Of a DNA stretch of 39,692 bases, positions 17,260 to 25,874 are shown one piece after another (the stretch's first letter is position 1; the number at the start of each line of letters is the position of its first letter). Source of the stretch: an uncultured Verrucomicrobiota bacterium (lineage in GTDB: Bacteria; Verrucomicrobiota; Verrucomicrobiia; Limisphaerales; AAA164-E04). The stretch spans positions 1 through 39,692 of the forward strand of contig CAJXVR010000024.1 of the NCBI GenBank assembly GCA_913061285.1, in the 5' to 3' direction. The position numbers were made by a program, and so were the translations under genes. Under the pieces are notes generated by a model. That model made no database searches. It saw only the letters and a list, made by a program, of their open reading frames with translations, and had not been told where the DNA came from.

Positions 17260-17766
17260 CTATGAGGGGCTTTCGTTGTCGAGAAAGACGAGTTTGACCC
17301 CTGACTCCTTGGGCGAGTCTGAGTTCAAGCTATCGATGAGGCTTGATGGGGAATCCGCCTTGATTTCAGAGCTTGTCGGCTTTGAGGCCTCTTTCCCAGG
17401 CGCAAGGGCTGACCGAAGGGCATCCTCGACGAGCTGAGTGCAGTGAATCTTCGTTGGGGGCAGAGGCCCGAGATCGGCCGCGAGTTCGGAGCCAGACATG
17501 TTGGCTGCCTCTTCGGGGGTCTTTCCTCGAATCAACTCTGTGGCGAGACTGGCAGCTGCGATGGCCGTTTCGCAACCAAAGGATTGGAAACTGGCTTTAT
17601 CGATGATTTTTTGACCGTTCTCGACTTTGTATTTGAGCCACATTCGAACCATATCCCCGCAGCCGGGGCTCCCAACGGTGCCGATCGCGTCGGCATCGGT
17701 CATTTCGCCCATGTTTTTCGGGTTTCGAATCGAGTCCTCGACACGTTTGTGGAAATCTTCGCTCAT
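17260..17766 (-). CDS. iscU: IscU/NifU-type Fe-S cluster assembly scaffold
   Basis: This 168-residue protein has the three scaffold cysteines: C36 in GSPGCGDMV with Asp38, C65 in SFGCETAIAAAS and C109 in KIHCTQLVEDAL. LPPTK just before C109 corresponds to the LPPVK motif that Hsp70 HscA recognises in IscU. It accepts sulfur from a cysteine desulfurase and iron to build clusters. The first 125 residues are the normal IscU domain; about 43 extra Ser/Lys-rich residues follow, without NifU's second domain. AGGA upstream supports the ATG. It is alone on the minus strand, 13 kb from iscA-hscB, and no desulfurase gene (iscS) lies in the window. Confidence 0.9.
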   Translation of the reverse strand: MSEDFHKRVEDSIRNPKNMGEMTDADAIGTVGSPGCGDMVRMWLKYKVENGQKIIDKASFQSFGCETAIAAASLATELIRGKTPEEAANMSGSELAADLGPLPPTKIHCTQLVEDALRSALAPGKEASKPTSSEIKADSPSSLIDSLNSDSPKESGVKLVFLDNESPS

Positions 17767-17934
17767 AATCGCTTTTCCTAAGAAAGGAGATCCGCGGCTT
17801 TAGAGTCAATTGGATTCTCGGGGATATTTTGATTTGGGTGAATTCGAAGAATTGGGCAGAGTCACCTGGTGATTGATGTTTCAAGCACAACGCAGGCTCG
17901 AAATAGACGGGAACGGAATGAATTGCCGTGACGC

Positions 17935-19221
17935 GTGGGTAATGATGTCGAGGAAGTCAGCTTGAGCAGGGACGAGTTCAATGCCTCGGCAAAGGCACGT
18001 GCTAAGACGTCGCCGCCTGGCCGTTCACGCGCCTTGAGTGCTTTGAGTCACCGAAACTATCGGATTTTCTTCGGGGCCCAGATTCTGAGTCTTCCTGGGA
18101 CCTGGTTGCAACTCGTGGCGGAGGGCTGGTTGGTCTACCAGTTGACAGGTTCTGCGCTGGCTCTCGGTGCGATTCGATTTCTTCATACGATCCCAGTGAC
18201 GCTCTTGTCGGTATTTGCCGGGGGGCTGGCCGATCGCTATGACAAGCGTCGTGTTCTGATCGTAACTCAGACGGTGGCGATGGTTATGGCGTTGTTGCTT
18301 TTCTGGCTCACACTCAGTGGGAAGGCGCAGTTTTGGCACGTCGGTTGTCTTGCTCTCGTCCTTGGGATTGCAAATGCCTTCGATATCCCCACTCGACAGA
18401 GTTTCATTGTTGATCTGGTCGGGAAACCCGATCTGATGAATGCCATTGCTTTGAATTCATCCGTCTTTAACGCAGCCAGAATCATCGGACCTGCGATTGC
18501 TGGCATCGTTATTGGCAGCGTTGGCGTGGCTTATTGTTTCTTGATCAATGCGGGCTCATTCTTGTTTGTGATCCTTGGATACTCGAGTCTTCGGCTTGCC
18601 AAGAAAGGTCATTCGGAATCAAAGAATTCTCAAGCGCGGGGGATAGGAGCGGCCCTTCGCGAGGTGCGATCGAATGCGATTCTCCGGCGGCTTCTGGGGA
18701 TGACTGCGCTGACCAGCGTTTTCGGGATGTCCTACACAACGCTAATGCCCATCTTCGCTGCGGATATTTGGAATGTCGGGCCGAGAGGCCTTGGAGCCTT
18801 GCTCTCTGCGAATGGAGTCGGAGCACTGCTGGGCTCAGTGACACTCGCATTTCTCAGTCACTCCGAGCGGAGCGATCTGATGGTAAAAATTGGCTCGACC
18901 GGTTTTGCCTGCACGATGATTGGCTTTGCCCTCTCTCCAAGTGTCTATGTCGCGATGGTGATCCTCCTTATTTCTGGTTGGTTTATGGTTTTGTTTTTTG
19001 CGACCACGAACACCTTGGTTCAAGGGCAGGTGACGGATGGGTTCCGTGGTCGAATCATGGGCTTGTATACCTTGTGCTTTATAGGTTTGGTCCCATTCGG
19101 TGCGTTTTTGGGCGGGGGAATTGCCAAATGGATGGGGGCTCCTTTTACGGTGATGCTGGGTGCCCTCGTTTGTCTTTGCGGGAGTGGCGTTCTATGGCGA
19201 GCCCCCCTGCGAGTTGCTTGA
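17935..19221 (+). CDS. MFS transporter (MFS_3/EntS-like exporter)
   Basis: This 428-residue membrane protein has about 12 predicted helices. The MFS signature between TM2 and TM3 is clear: GGLADRYDKRRV at about residues 96-107. The N-terminal LSHRNYRIFFGAQILSLPGTWLQLVAEGWLVYQLTGSA and the IPTRQSFIVDLV phrase match the MFS_3 group (EntS and related exporters of siderophores or drugs). Substrate is not predictable; no siderophore genes adjoin. The start shown is GTG at 17935. No ATG is available in frame before TM1, and a TTG a few codons later is an alternative. A hairpin with a T-rich tail at 19319-19346 ends the transcript. Confidence 0.88.
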   Translation: MGNDVEEVSLSRDEFNASAKARAKTSPPGRSRALSALSHRNYRIFFGAQILSLPGTWLQLVAEGWLVYQLTGSALALGAIRFLHTIPVTLLSVFAGGLADRYDKRRVLIVTQTVAMVMALLLFWLTLSGKAQFWHVGCLALVLGIANAFDIPTRQSFIVDLVGKPDLMNAIALNSSVFNAARIIGPAIAGIVIGSVGVAYCFLINAGSFLFVILGYSSLRLAKKGHSESKNSQARGIGAALREVRSNAILRRLLGMTALTSVFGMSYTTLMPIFAADIWNVGPRGLGALLSANGVGALLGSVTLAFLSHSERSDLMVKIGSTGFACTMIGFALSPSVYVAMVILLISGWFMVLFFATTNTLVQGQVTDGFRGRIMGLYTLCFIGLVPFGAFLGGGIAKWMGAPFTVMLGALVCLCGSGVLWRAPLRVA

Positions 19222-19883
19222 TCCGGATAACCGGGGGCTTGCGTTTGACGGGGCCAATTCAAAAAGGGGGGCGGTAAGATTACCAGTTCCAGATTGCAGA
19301 CCAAGATCCGTTGGCATTGACCACGCGAGCCGTGGTCGTTTTCTCTGCGTTTCTACTAGCCGCGCCTGGAGAACTTACTTGTGACCTGATTCAATGAGCC
19401 CGCTTCCGATTGGAAGGCCTTGGTCCTTGGTTTAAGCATAGTCAAGGCAGCCGGTCCGGTTGTCTAAATCGCGATGGCACGACCTAAGGAATTCTCCTTC
19501 TTCAACCGTTTCTGCTCTGTGTTGGGCCACTTGCTGGAACAGGCCCGATCGCTCTAGAGTCAAGCCGTCCTCCAAAAGACAGAAAACGGGGATCCCTTCT
19601 TTCCCTTCTGCAAGCCCCGAGACCCAAGACTTATCGGTTAGGCAATCACCACGGCGTCCACGCTCCAAACGTCAGACTGCGAATGAGCAACTTTCCGTAA
19701 AAATGGCCGAACCCTGGGATCCAAGGCCGGCCTGTTTGAACTTTCGAGCCGTTCCGTAGGGACAGAGGCTTCAGTTCTAGCAAAAGGATGTGAGGTGAGT
19801 TGATCCAGTGAAGTGAATTCCGACTCTAGAAATTCATTCGCGCTTGATCGCTATCAAGGGATCCCTTTTTCAGCAGAATGGCC
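19222..19883. other. Intergenic region of about 660 bp
   Basis: This lies between the MFS gene and the prepilin-like gene. It contains the terminator at 19319-19346, and near its right end a palindrome AAGGGATCCCTT (19856-19867) beside a CTTGAT-CGCT-ATCAAG hairpin (19843-19858). A 78-codon minus frame at 19432-19668 with a TTG start gives a plausible-looking peptide but has no recognised motif. I see no clear gene. Confidence 0.5.
19319..19346 (+). terminator. Rho-independent terminator after the MFS gene
   Basis: GACCACG (19319-19325) pairs with CGTGGTC (19331-19337) over a 5-base loop CGAGC, followed by GTTTTCTCT. This is the normal form of an intrinsic terminator on the plus strand, about 100 bases after the MFS stop codon. 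Confidence 0.7.
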
Positions 19884-20702
19884 TTAGAAAGGTTGAGCTG
19901 GAATGTGGGTCGCTAGGCGAAACTTTTCAAGATCTCGGTCTCCTGCGTGGGTCGTTGTATTCAGCCCTTTGACCTTAGTTGCCGTTTGCTCCGACCACCT
20001 CCAAGATTCAGCATGACCATCAGCAAAAGAAACCTGTCCTCCGTTTCCATGACGGCTGGCAGGCGCGTTTTGCCAAAAACCACTGTTGGGAACATCAGCT
20101 CGGACAGCAAAAAATCCGTCATCGATGCTGTCTTTATCTTCGTCCACAAACACGAATGCCTGTGATGGTCCTGGGCTGTTGATGGAATCTTCTGTCGTCC
20201 AAAAATTCAGTGTCGGGTTGACGAACTGGGCACCTTGGCTGCCGTTCAAACGGCCGCTCATCGAAAAGCTTCGCACACGGATGATGCTACGTGTTCCGGC
20301 TTTGAATGCCACGTCAGACGGACATCTGTAAATCGCTAGGGAAGAATTGTAAGGATAGAGCTTGCCGTTGATGATATCGAGCTCGTTCGTCCAACCTGGA
20401 GATGAAGACACACTGCCGCCAATCCAAGCGTCAGTGGTTCCCAGAAAATTGGGTACGATTTTGCCTTGGTGATCGGTTGCATACATCGCCCAGCAAAGCT
20501 GCATTTGCTTTAGATTACTGAGACATTGAATCCCTTTTGCCTTCTGCTTGGCCTTACTGAGCGCGGGAAGCAGCATTCCAGCTAGAATGGCAATGATGGC
20601 AATAACTACCAGCAACTCGATGAGCGTGAATCCTCCACGCCAAATCGTTTCCCTGATGGACTGACCTGATCTCAATCTTTTCGCAAGTAATTCTCTGTTC
20701 AT
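19884..20702 (-). CDS. Prepilin-like protein with N-terminal methylation motif and H-x9-DG motif
   Basis: This 272-residue protein carries a type IV pilin/type II pseudopilin leader: cleavage expected between Gly24 and Phe25 in [19 protein letters not shown], with the required Glu29. The text after it ([42 protein letters not shown]) is characteristic of the greatly expanded prepilin family of Verrucomicrobia and Planctomycetes (DUF1559-related). The tail contains [14 protein letters not shown], the H-x9-DG motif of that family. The protein should be processed by a prepilin peptidase and end up in the inner membrane or a pseudopilus; its specific role is unknown. It is monocistronic and divergent from the PBP gene. 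No ribosome-binding site of note. Confidence 0.92.
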   Translation of the reverse strand: MNRELLAKRLRSGQSIRETIWRGGFTLIELLVVIAIIAILAGMLLPALSKAKQKAKGIQCLSNLKQMQLCWAMYATDHQGKIVPNFLGTTDAWIGGSVSSSPGWTNELDIINGKLYPYNSSLAIYRCPSDVAFKAGTRSIIRVRSFSMSGRLNGSQGAQFVNPTLNFWTTEDSINSPGPSQAFVFVDEDKDSIDDGFFAVRADVPNSGFWQNAPASRHGNGGQVSFADGHAESWRWSEQTATKVKGLNTTTHAGDRDLEKFRLATHIPAQPF

Positions 20703-20843
20703 ATAAGCGGTGGTTATTGCGCTTAGTTAAGCCATCTCAATGAAGTTTCGTCAACTCACTTTACGATGAAGATTGCCGCCCTGTGCAGTGGCAGGCTCGT
20801 CTGAATCTAATCAGTCAGGCGGGCCTATCCCGGACCCGAGGGT

Positions 20844-22514
20844 ATGTCGTGGATGTCTTTTTCCTCCTCTTCGGAGAAGTGTTCTGTTAGACCAGGGGGA
20901 ATGGAAAGTCTGGTGGGTGATGGTCTCAAAGGCCTCGATTCGGCGACTCAAGCGAATCTTCTCTTTGGCCTGCAGGTGCTGTTCTTCTTAGCTTCTTTTC
21001 GTGTTCTCTGGCTGACGTTTCGGACGGGTCGAATTCAGTTTGCGCCGAAGAAAAAGAAGGCGAAGGTATCGGTTCATTATGTAGGCCTGGTCTACTGGGT
21101 TTTGGCGGCGCTCTTCCTCGCGACTCTAGCCTATCAAGCGACCTGGCAGCTGATGGGGATTTTTCGACCGAAGTTCGTCAGCTTCATGCAGCAGTATGAC
21201 CGACGTCACTTCAATCCGGCCAGGCAATTGGATCGGGGGAAGATTCTGGATCGCAATGACGTTGTCTTGGCTGAGAACGAACAGGCTGCCGCTGGGATCA
21301 AGCGCCGCTATCCTTTTGGGGAAAAGATGGCACATCTCGTCGGTTATTTTCATCCCGTCTATGGACTAAACGGAATTGAGAAAGCCTTTGATGGGGTTTT
21401 GGCTGGTACCCGTGCCGAGTCGATGGATGATTGGGAGCAACTGGGACGAAACATTCTTACCCAGGAGCGGTCGCCAGGCGGGAAGGATATTCGGTTGACG
21501 GTGGATGCCGGACTTCAATCGGCGGCGTTTGATCTGTTAGGCGATCGTAAGGGCGCCGTTGTCGTGATGGGAATACGCTCTGGGGCGCTCTATGCCGCGA
21601 GCAGTCGCCCTGGTTTCGATCCGAATCAATTGAAAGCCCAAACGTTCTTGGAAGCCGGCCGGCAGGCTCCCTTGCTCAATCGAGCTCTACACGGACTCTA
21701 TCCTCCTGGATCGACCTTTAAGATCGCTATGGGAGCGTACGCTCTGGAGCACGGATTGCCAGATCTGATTGATTGTGGACAGGGCTTTGCTACTTCTCGC
21801 GGTGTTAAGCCAATTCGTGACCATGTCTACTATGATCGGGAACGGCAAGGGAGGTCCTGGGGAGGATACGGAAAAATCGGGCTCGGAACTGCGATTGCCG
21901 AGTCATCGAACGTCTATTTCGCGAAGCTGGGCGTGCAGGCGAGCCACGGCGGTTTGCGGTGGATTGCCGACAAGATGTTTTTTAATCGGCCGATCTCAGT
22001 GGTTGAGAGCGCTGACGGGCAGGTCCAGTCGACGGCCAGTCGCTTGCCTGGGCTTAAGTCCGTCGACCAGTACGGTTTGGCTCAAATGGGAATCGGTCAG
22101 GGTCAGCTCGCGGTGACTCCCCTGCATATTGCTTTGATAACGGCGGCCGTTGCGAACGAAGGGGTTGCCCCCTTGCCGCGTTTGTTGGCGAGTCAGAAAC
22201 CAAAGCCACTCGGGCGCTTCATGTCCAATGCGACCGCCAATAAACTGGGTGTGATGTTGCGTCGTGTGGTGACCGATGGGACAGCGAAGAAAGCGAGTCA
22301 GCTCCCTTGGGCTCTCGCGGGAAAAACCGGGACCGCTGAAAATACCCAGGGTGCTTCACACTCGTGGTTTACTGGATATTTTCCCTTTGAGTTGCCGCAG
22401 TTGGTGGTTTGCGTCGTGGTTGAGAACGGGGGATATGGGTCGGCATCGGCCTTGCCCGTTTCGATTAGTGTGGTGAAGGAGGCTGCCCGTCTCGGGCTTT
22501 TCAAAATGCCTTGA
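20844..22514 (+). CDS. Class B penicillin-binding protein (peptidoglycan DD-transpeptidase, PbpA/FtsI type)
   Basis: This protein of about 556 residues (537 if the ATG at 20901 is used) has transpeptidase motifs in order: SxxK in PPGSTFK (Ser290, Lys293), SxN in ESSNVYF (about 353-355), and KTGT in AGKTGTAEN (about 494-497). It cross-links peptidoglycan stems in the periplasm and is a beta-lactam target. The dimerisation domain is short (LDRGKILDRNDVVLAEN, then VYGLNGIEKAFDGVLAGT), resembling PbpA-type enzymes. Two hydrophobic helices precede it (about 38-60 and 80-103) instead of the single anchor usual in class B PBPs. No ftsW/rodA partner lies in the window. Start choice is open: no strong ribosome-binding site for either ATG. 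The LolA-like gene starts 53 bases after the stop. Confidence 0.9.
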   Translation: MSWMSFSSSSEKCSVRPGGMESLVGDGLKGLDSATQANLLFGLQVLFFLASFRVLWLTFRTGRIQFAPKKKKAKVSVHYVGLVYWVLAALFLATLAYQATWQLMGIFRPKFVSFMQQYDRRHFNPARQLDRGKILDRNDVVLAENEQAAAGIKRRYPFGEKMAHLVGYFHPVYGLNGIEKAFDGVLAGTRAESMDDWEQLGRNILTQERSPGGKDIRLTVDAGLQSAAFDLLGDRKGAVVVMGIRSGALYAASSRPGFDPNQLKAQTFLEAGRQAPLLNRALHGLYPPGSTFKIAMGAYALEHGLPDLIDCGQGFATSRGVKPIRDHVYYDRERQGRSWGGYGKIGLGTAIAESSNVYFAKLGVQASHGGLRWIADKMFFNRPISVVESADGQVQSTASRLPGLKSVDQYGLAQMGIGQGQLAVTPLHIALITAAVANEGVAPLPRLLASQKPKPLGRFMSNATANKLGVMLRRVVTDGTAKKASQLPWALAGKTGTAENTQGASHSWFTGYFPFELPQLVVCVVVENGGYGSASALPVSISVVKEAARLGLFKMP

Positions 22515-22567
22515 TCGTGACTTTGATACGCTCAGCTGTCTTCGTTCGGGATGGATGGAAGTGGGGT

Positions 22568-23539
22568 ATGTCTATGAGAAAAAGAATGAGGTTGGTAGCT
22601 GGAGTTGTTGCGGCATTGGTTCAGTCATCTCTGATAGCCCAGGATCCGGATCCGGAAACGATTATCAAAAAGGTTGAGGCAGCCTATGCGGCTCTGGAGT
22701 CCTACGAGGCTCATGGCGAAGTTGTTTCCAACAGTATTATGGGAGACACCAGTCATCGCACCGTGAGGTCGTTCAGCTTACGGTTAATGAAACCGGGCTT
22801 GTTTCGCTTCACGTGGAATGATCGTGCTGAGGCGAATGCTGTGGGTGTCAATGGAGGCGCGGCATGGGTTGATAAGGGAGAGGCATTTTTTTATATGCGG
22901 GCAACCAATAACATTTCAGAAATGGCCTCCGGGCGAATGGCATTGGCAGCAGCGACGGGCGTTTCATTCGGGGCTGCCAACACGATTCCGTCGTTGTTTC
23001 TCAATGACTTTGGTGGCGGGACCATCTTTACCGGTGGGGAGCAGTTGAAACTGACCGGAGAGGAGCAGCTTGGCAAAGAGATCTGCTACGTACTAACGGG
23101 CCCTTCGATCATGACGAAAGAGCTGACTGTCTGGGTTGGAAAGGGTGATTTCTTGATTCGAAAGATTTCGCGTTCCCTAGAGAGAGATGCCGGCCAAAAG
23201 CCAATCGATTTTCCAGAAATTACTGATGAGATGATCGAGAACACGCTGAGGGCGACAGGCCAGAAGGTGTCCGCAGAATGGATCCGTCGAACGCGTGCCG
23301 ATTTGAAAGAAGGCCTACGTAGAATCGCTTCTTCACAGCTTAAGGGAAGCATCGTAGAGACCCATTTGGAAATCTCGTTCCCTGAGTTGACCGCTGTGGA
23401 CTTTGTTTTCCTCCCCCCCCAAGGAGGCTCGTTGGAACAAGTCGCTCTTTGGAGGGCGTGGGGCAGATCGATAAGGAACGGTCTCGCCGGTACTCGTCTA
23501 CTCCGCTTGGCCGATTGGGAAACCTCTGTTCTTGAGTAG
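22568..23539 (+). CDS. LolA/DUF2092-like exported protein, C-terminus possibly frameshifted
   Basis: This frame of about 323 residues from ATG 22568 has a signal peptide (RKRMRLVAGVVAALVQSSLIAQ). The body resembles the LolA/LolB-like DUF2092 fold: DPETIIKKVEAAYAALESYEAHGEV, FSLRLMKPGLFRFTWND, VGVNGGAAWVDKGEAFFYM, and the late FPELTAVDFVFLPPQ strand. Such proteins bind lipid-like ligands in the periplasm or serve unknown envelope roles. A run of eight C at 23413-23420 sits in FLPP. After it the frame gives a 35-residue tail that overlaps the convergent M3 peptidase by 42 bases. With seven C the frame would read PPKEARWNKSLFGGRGADR and stop at 23474, which looks more family-like and removes the overlap. 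The gene may be in operon with the PBP. Confidence 0.75.
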   Translation: MSMRKRMRLVAGVVAALVQSSLIAQDPDPETIIKKVEAAYAALESYEAHGEVVSNSIMGDTSHRTVRSFSLRLMKPGLFRFTWNDRAEANAVGVNGGAAWVDKGEAFFYMRATNNISEMASGRMALAAATGVSFGAANTIPSLFLNDFGGGTIFTGGEQLKLTGEEQLGKEICYVLTGPSIMTKELTVWVGKGDFLIRKISRSLERDAGQKPIDFPEITDEMIENTLRATGQKVSAEWIRRTRADLKEGLRRIASSQLKGSIVETHLEISFPELTAVDFVFLPPQGGSLEQVALWRAWGRSIRNGLAGTRLLRLADWETSVLE

Positions 23540-25687
23540 AGCTTCGACCTTGGGATCTCGTCCTCGGAATTGGCGATAGGCCTCGGCCCGATCAATGGCA
23601 TCGCCACTTGCGAGAATGACATCAAAGAACTTCTTAGCTACGCCCGGATCCCAGACATCGTTTGTGTCTTCGAAGGCTTGCCAGGCGTCGGCCGCCATGA
23701 CGTCGGACCAGAGATACGAGTAGTATCCCGCTGAATAGGCGTCCGATGAGAACAAGTGTAAGAAATGAGGCAATCGATGCCGAAGCACGATTTCCTTGGG
23801 CATGCCGATCTCTGCGAGGGCGGTTTTTTCGAATGCGGCCGGATCAATCTCACCGCTCTCGTCCATGTGTAGCTGCATGTCGATGAAGGCGGAGGCCATG
23901 TATTCCACCGTGGCGAATCCCTGATTGAAGGTTTCTGCTTTCTTCATCTTGTCGATAAGTGATTGAGGCATCTTTTCACCCGTCTGGAAGTGGAGCGCGA
24001 ACTGGTCTAGGATCTCTCGGGTAAGCACCCAATTCTCGTGGACTTGACTGGGGAACTCGACGAAGTCACGCGGGGTGCTGGCAAGCCCAGGGTAGGTGGT
24101 GTCATTGGCAAGCCCATGGATGGCGTGTCCAAATTCATGGAAAAGCGTTTCAGCGTCATCAAGACTGATGAGAACCGGGGCCCCTTCGGCCCCTTTCACG
24201 AAATTATTGTTGTTGGAAACAATCGCGTCGGTCTGGCCATCCAATTTCTGTTGTGTTCGGTAGGTTGATTGCCATGCTCCAGATCGTTTGTATTGTCGTG
24301 CGAAGTCGTCACGGTAGAGGAGCCCAACATAGCTTCCGTCAGCCTTATTGCTCACTTTGAAAACTCTCACATCCTTGTGAAAGGTCGGCACTTGTCCCGT
24401 GATCTCGCTAAAAGTGTAACCGTAGAGTCGTTCCGCCATGTAGTAGGAAGCGCGGATCATGTTGTTGAGCTCGAAGTACTTTTTGAATTCCGTTTGGTCG
24501 AGGTCATACCTTGCTTGACGCACCTTTTCCATGTAGTAGCGATAGTCCCATGGTTCGATCGTAATCCCGGCGTTCTCTGAATTGGCGAGTGCCTGCATGT
24601 CGGCGACTTCTTCTTTGACCCGATTGACCGCCGCTGGCCAAACGCGTTTGAGAAGTTCCATCGCTTTTTTCGGTTCTTTTGCCATGGTGTCGGACATTCG
24701 CCAGTGGGCGTGGCTGGGATAACCGAGAAGTTTGGCTCGATCTGCCCGCAATTTGACAATCTTCTTGATGAGATCGTTGGTGTTGTTGGCATTGGCGTTG
24801 TCGCCTCGCATGATGAATGCACGCCAGATCTTTTCTCTGAGGGAGCGGTTTGAAGAAAAGGTGAGGAAGGGGTCCACTGCTGATCGGGTGTTGACGACGG
24901 CGTAGCCTTCTAGGTCGCGCTTTTTTGCTGCTGCTTGATACGAAGAAATCATCGGCTTGGGCAGACCGCCAAGATCGCTCTCCGTGAGTGATGTCCAGGT
25001 ATCCTCATCAGCCTGAACGTTGTTGACGAAGGTAGAAAAGAGCTTTGCGAGTTCTTGATTGATGCGCCCCATCGTCGCTTTCTGCTCGCTATTTAGTTGG
25101 GCGCCTTGCCGAATGAACCCCTCGTAGCTTTGTTCGACGAGGCGTATTTGTTCCGCCGCCAGCTTTTGTTCATGGCGCTCCTTGTAGACGGTCGCTACGC
25201 GCTGAAAGAGTTTGTTGTTGAAATTGATCTGATCGTAAACACCAGAGAGCATTGGTCGAATCATCCCGGAAAGCTTCTGATACTCCGGAGAGTTCATGTT
25301 GCTCGTCATGGTAAAGAATAGGGGGCTCAGATTGTCTAAGGCCTTGCCGGTCCTTTCGAGCGCCGCGATCGTGTTGTCGAAGTTCGGAGCGCTGCTATCA
25401 TTGGTAATGGTGTCGACTTCAGCGAGCAGCCGCTTGGTGGCTGCGTGGAATGCTGGTTCGAAAAGTTCGACCTCAATCTTATCAAACGGGGGGACGCCTC
25501 CGTGGGGGCCCGTCCAGTCTTTGAGAAGGGTTTCGGAACGTTGCTTGCTGAGGTCTTGAGACATGGCGGCGGGGGATAGCGTCAAAGCGAGTGTGAGCAC
25601 GCCGAGAATGGCTTTAGGGCGATTGAGTCGGGTTGCCTTGGTTTGACCGAATATGGTTCTTAGGAAGCCCTGTTCGCATGTGCTCAT
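23498..25687 (-). CDS. M3 family zinc metallopeptidase (Dcp/oligopeptidase A-like)
   Basis: This 729-residue protein has the zinc-binding HEFGH motif at 517-521 (LFHEFGHAIHGLANDTTYPG) with downstream FVEFPSQVHENW carrying the third-ligand Glu region. The whole length follows M3A peptidases such as peptidyl-dipeptidase Dcp and oligopeptidase A. Hydrophobic residues at about 26-41 (AILGVLTLALTLSPAAMS) suggest a signal peptide, so it probably degrades oligopeptides in the periplasm, unlike cytosolic OpdA. Dipeptidyl versus endopeptidase action cannot be told by eye. It is convergent with the LolA-like gene and divergent from the transglutaminase gene. Confidence 0.93.
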   Translation of the reverse strand: MSTCEQGFLRTIFGQTKATRLNRPKAILGVLTLALTLSPAAMSQDLSKQRSETLLKDWTGPHGGVPPFDKIEVELFEPAFHAATKRLLAEVDTITNDSSAPNFDNTIAALERTGKALDNLSPLFFTMTSNMNSPEYQKLSGMIRPMLSGVYDQINFNNKLFQRVATVYKERHEQKLAAEQIRLVEQSYEGFIRQGAQLNSEQKATMGRINQELAKLFSTFVNNVQADEDTWTSLTESDLGGLPKPMISSYQAAAKKRDLEGYAVVNTRSAVDPFLTFSSNRSLREKIWRAFIMRGDNANANNTNDLIKKIVKLRADRAKLLGYPSHAHWRMSDTMAKEPKKAMELLKRVWPAAVNRVKEEVADMQALANSENAGITIEPWDYRYYMEKVRQARYDLDQTEFKKYFELNNMIRASYYMAERLYGYTFSEITGQVPTFHKDVRVFKVSNKADGSYVGLLYRDDFARQYKRSGAWQSTYRTQQKLDGQTDAIVSNNNNFVKGAEGAPVLISLDDAETLFHEFGHAIHGLANDTTYPGLASTPRDFVEFPSQVHENWVLTREILDQFALHFQTGEKMPQSLIDKMKKAETFNQGFATVEYMASAFIDMQLHMDESGEIDPAAFEKTALAEIGMPKEIVLRHRLPHFLHLFSSDAYSAGYYSYLWSDVMAADAWQAFEDTNDVWDPGVAKKFFDVILASGDAIDRAEAYRQFRGRDPKVEALLKNRGFPIGQAE

Positions 25688-25874
25688 AAGGTTTGGAAAA
25701 TAAGGGGCTAAGAGGCCTGTGACAAGGGTGAAGCGTTTGGGGACTGCGGAATGTCGGGCCTTGAGTGGTGCCTTTCTTGGTGGTCGATCCGGCTTGTAAC
25801 TATTGACCGTTCTGGCGCTGTGCTCGGTTTTAATCTGGTTGCCTTATTTTCGTTGGAGCGATTGAATCTAAGGA

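Noticed and set aside
18534-19277. 247-codon plus frame overlapping the MFS gene
   Set aside because: Rich in Cys, Arg and Trp and in a different frame from the clear MFS protein; it is a shadow frame.
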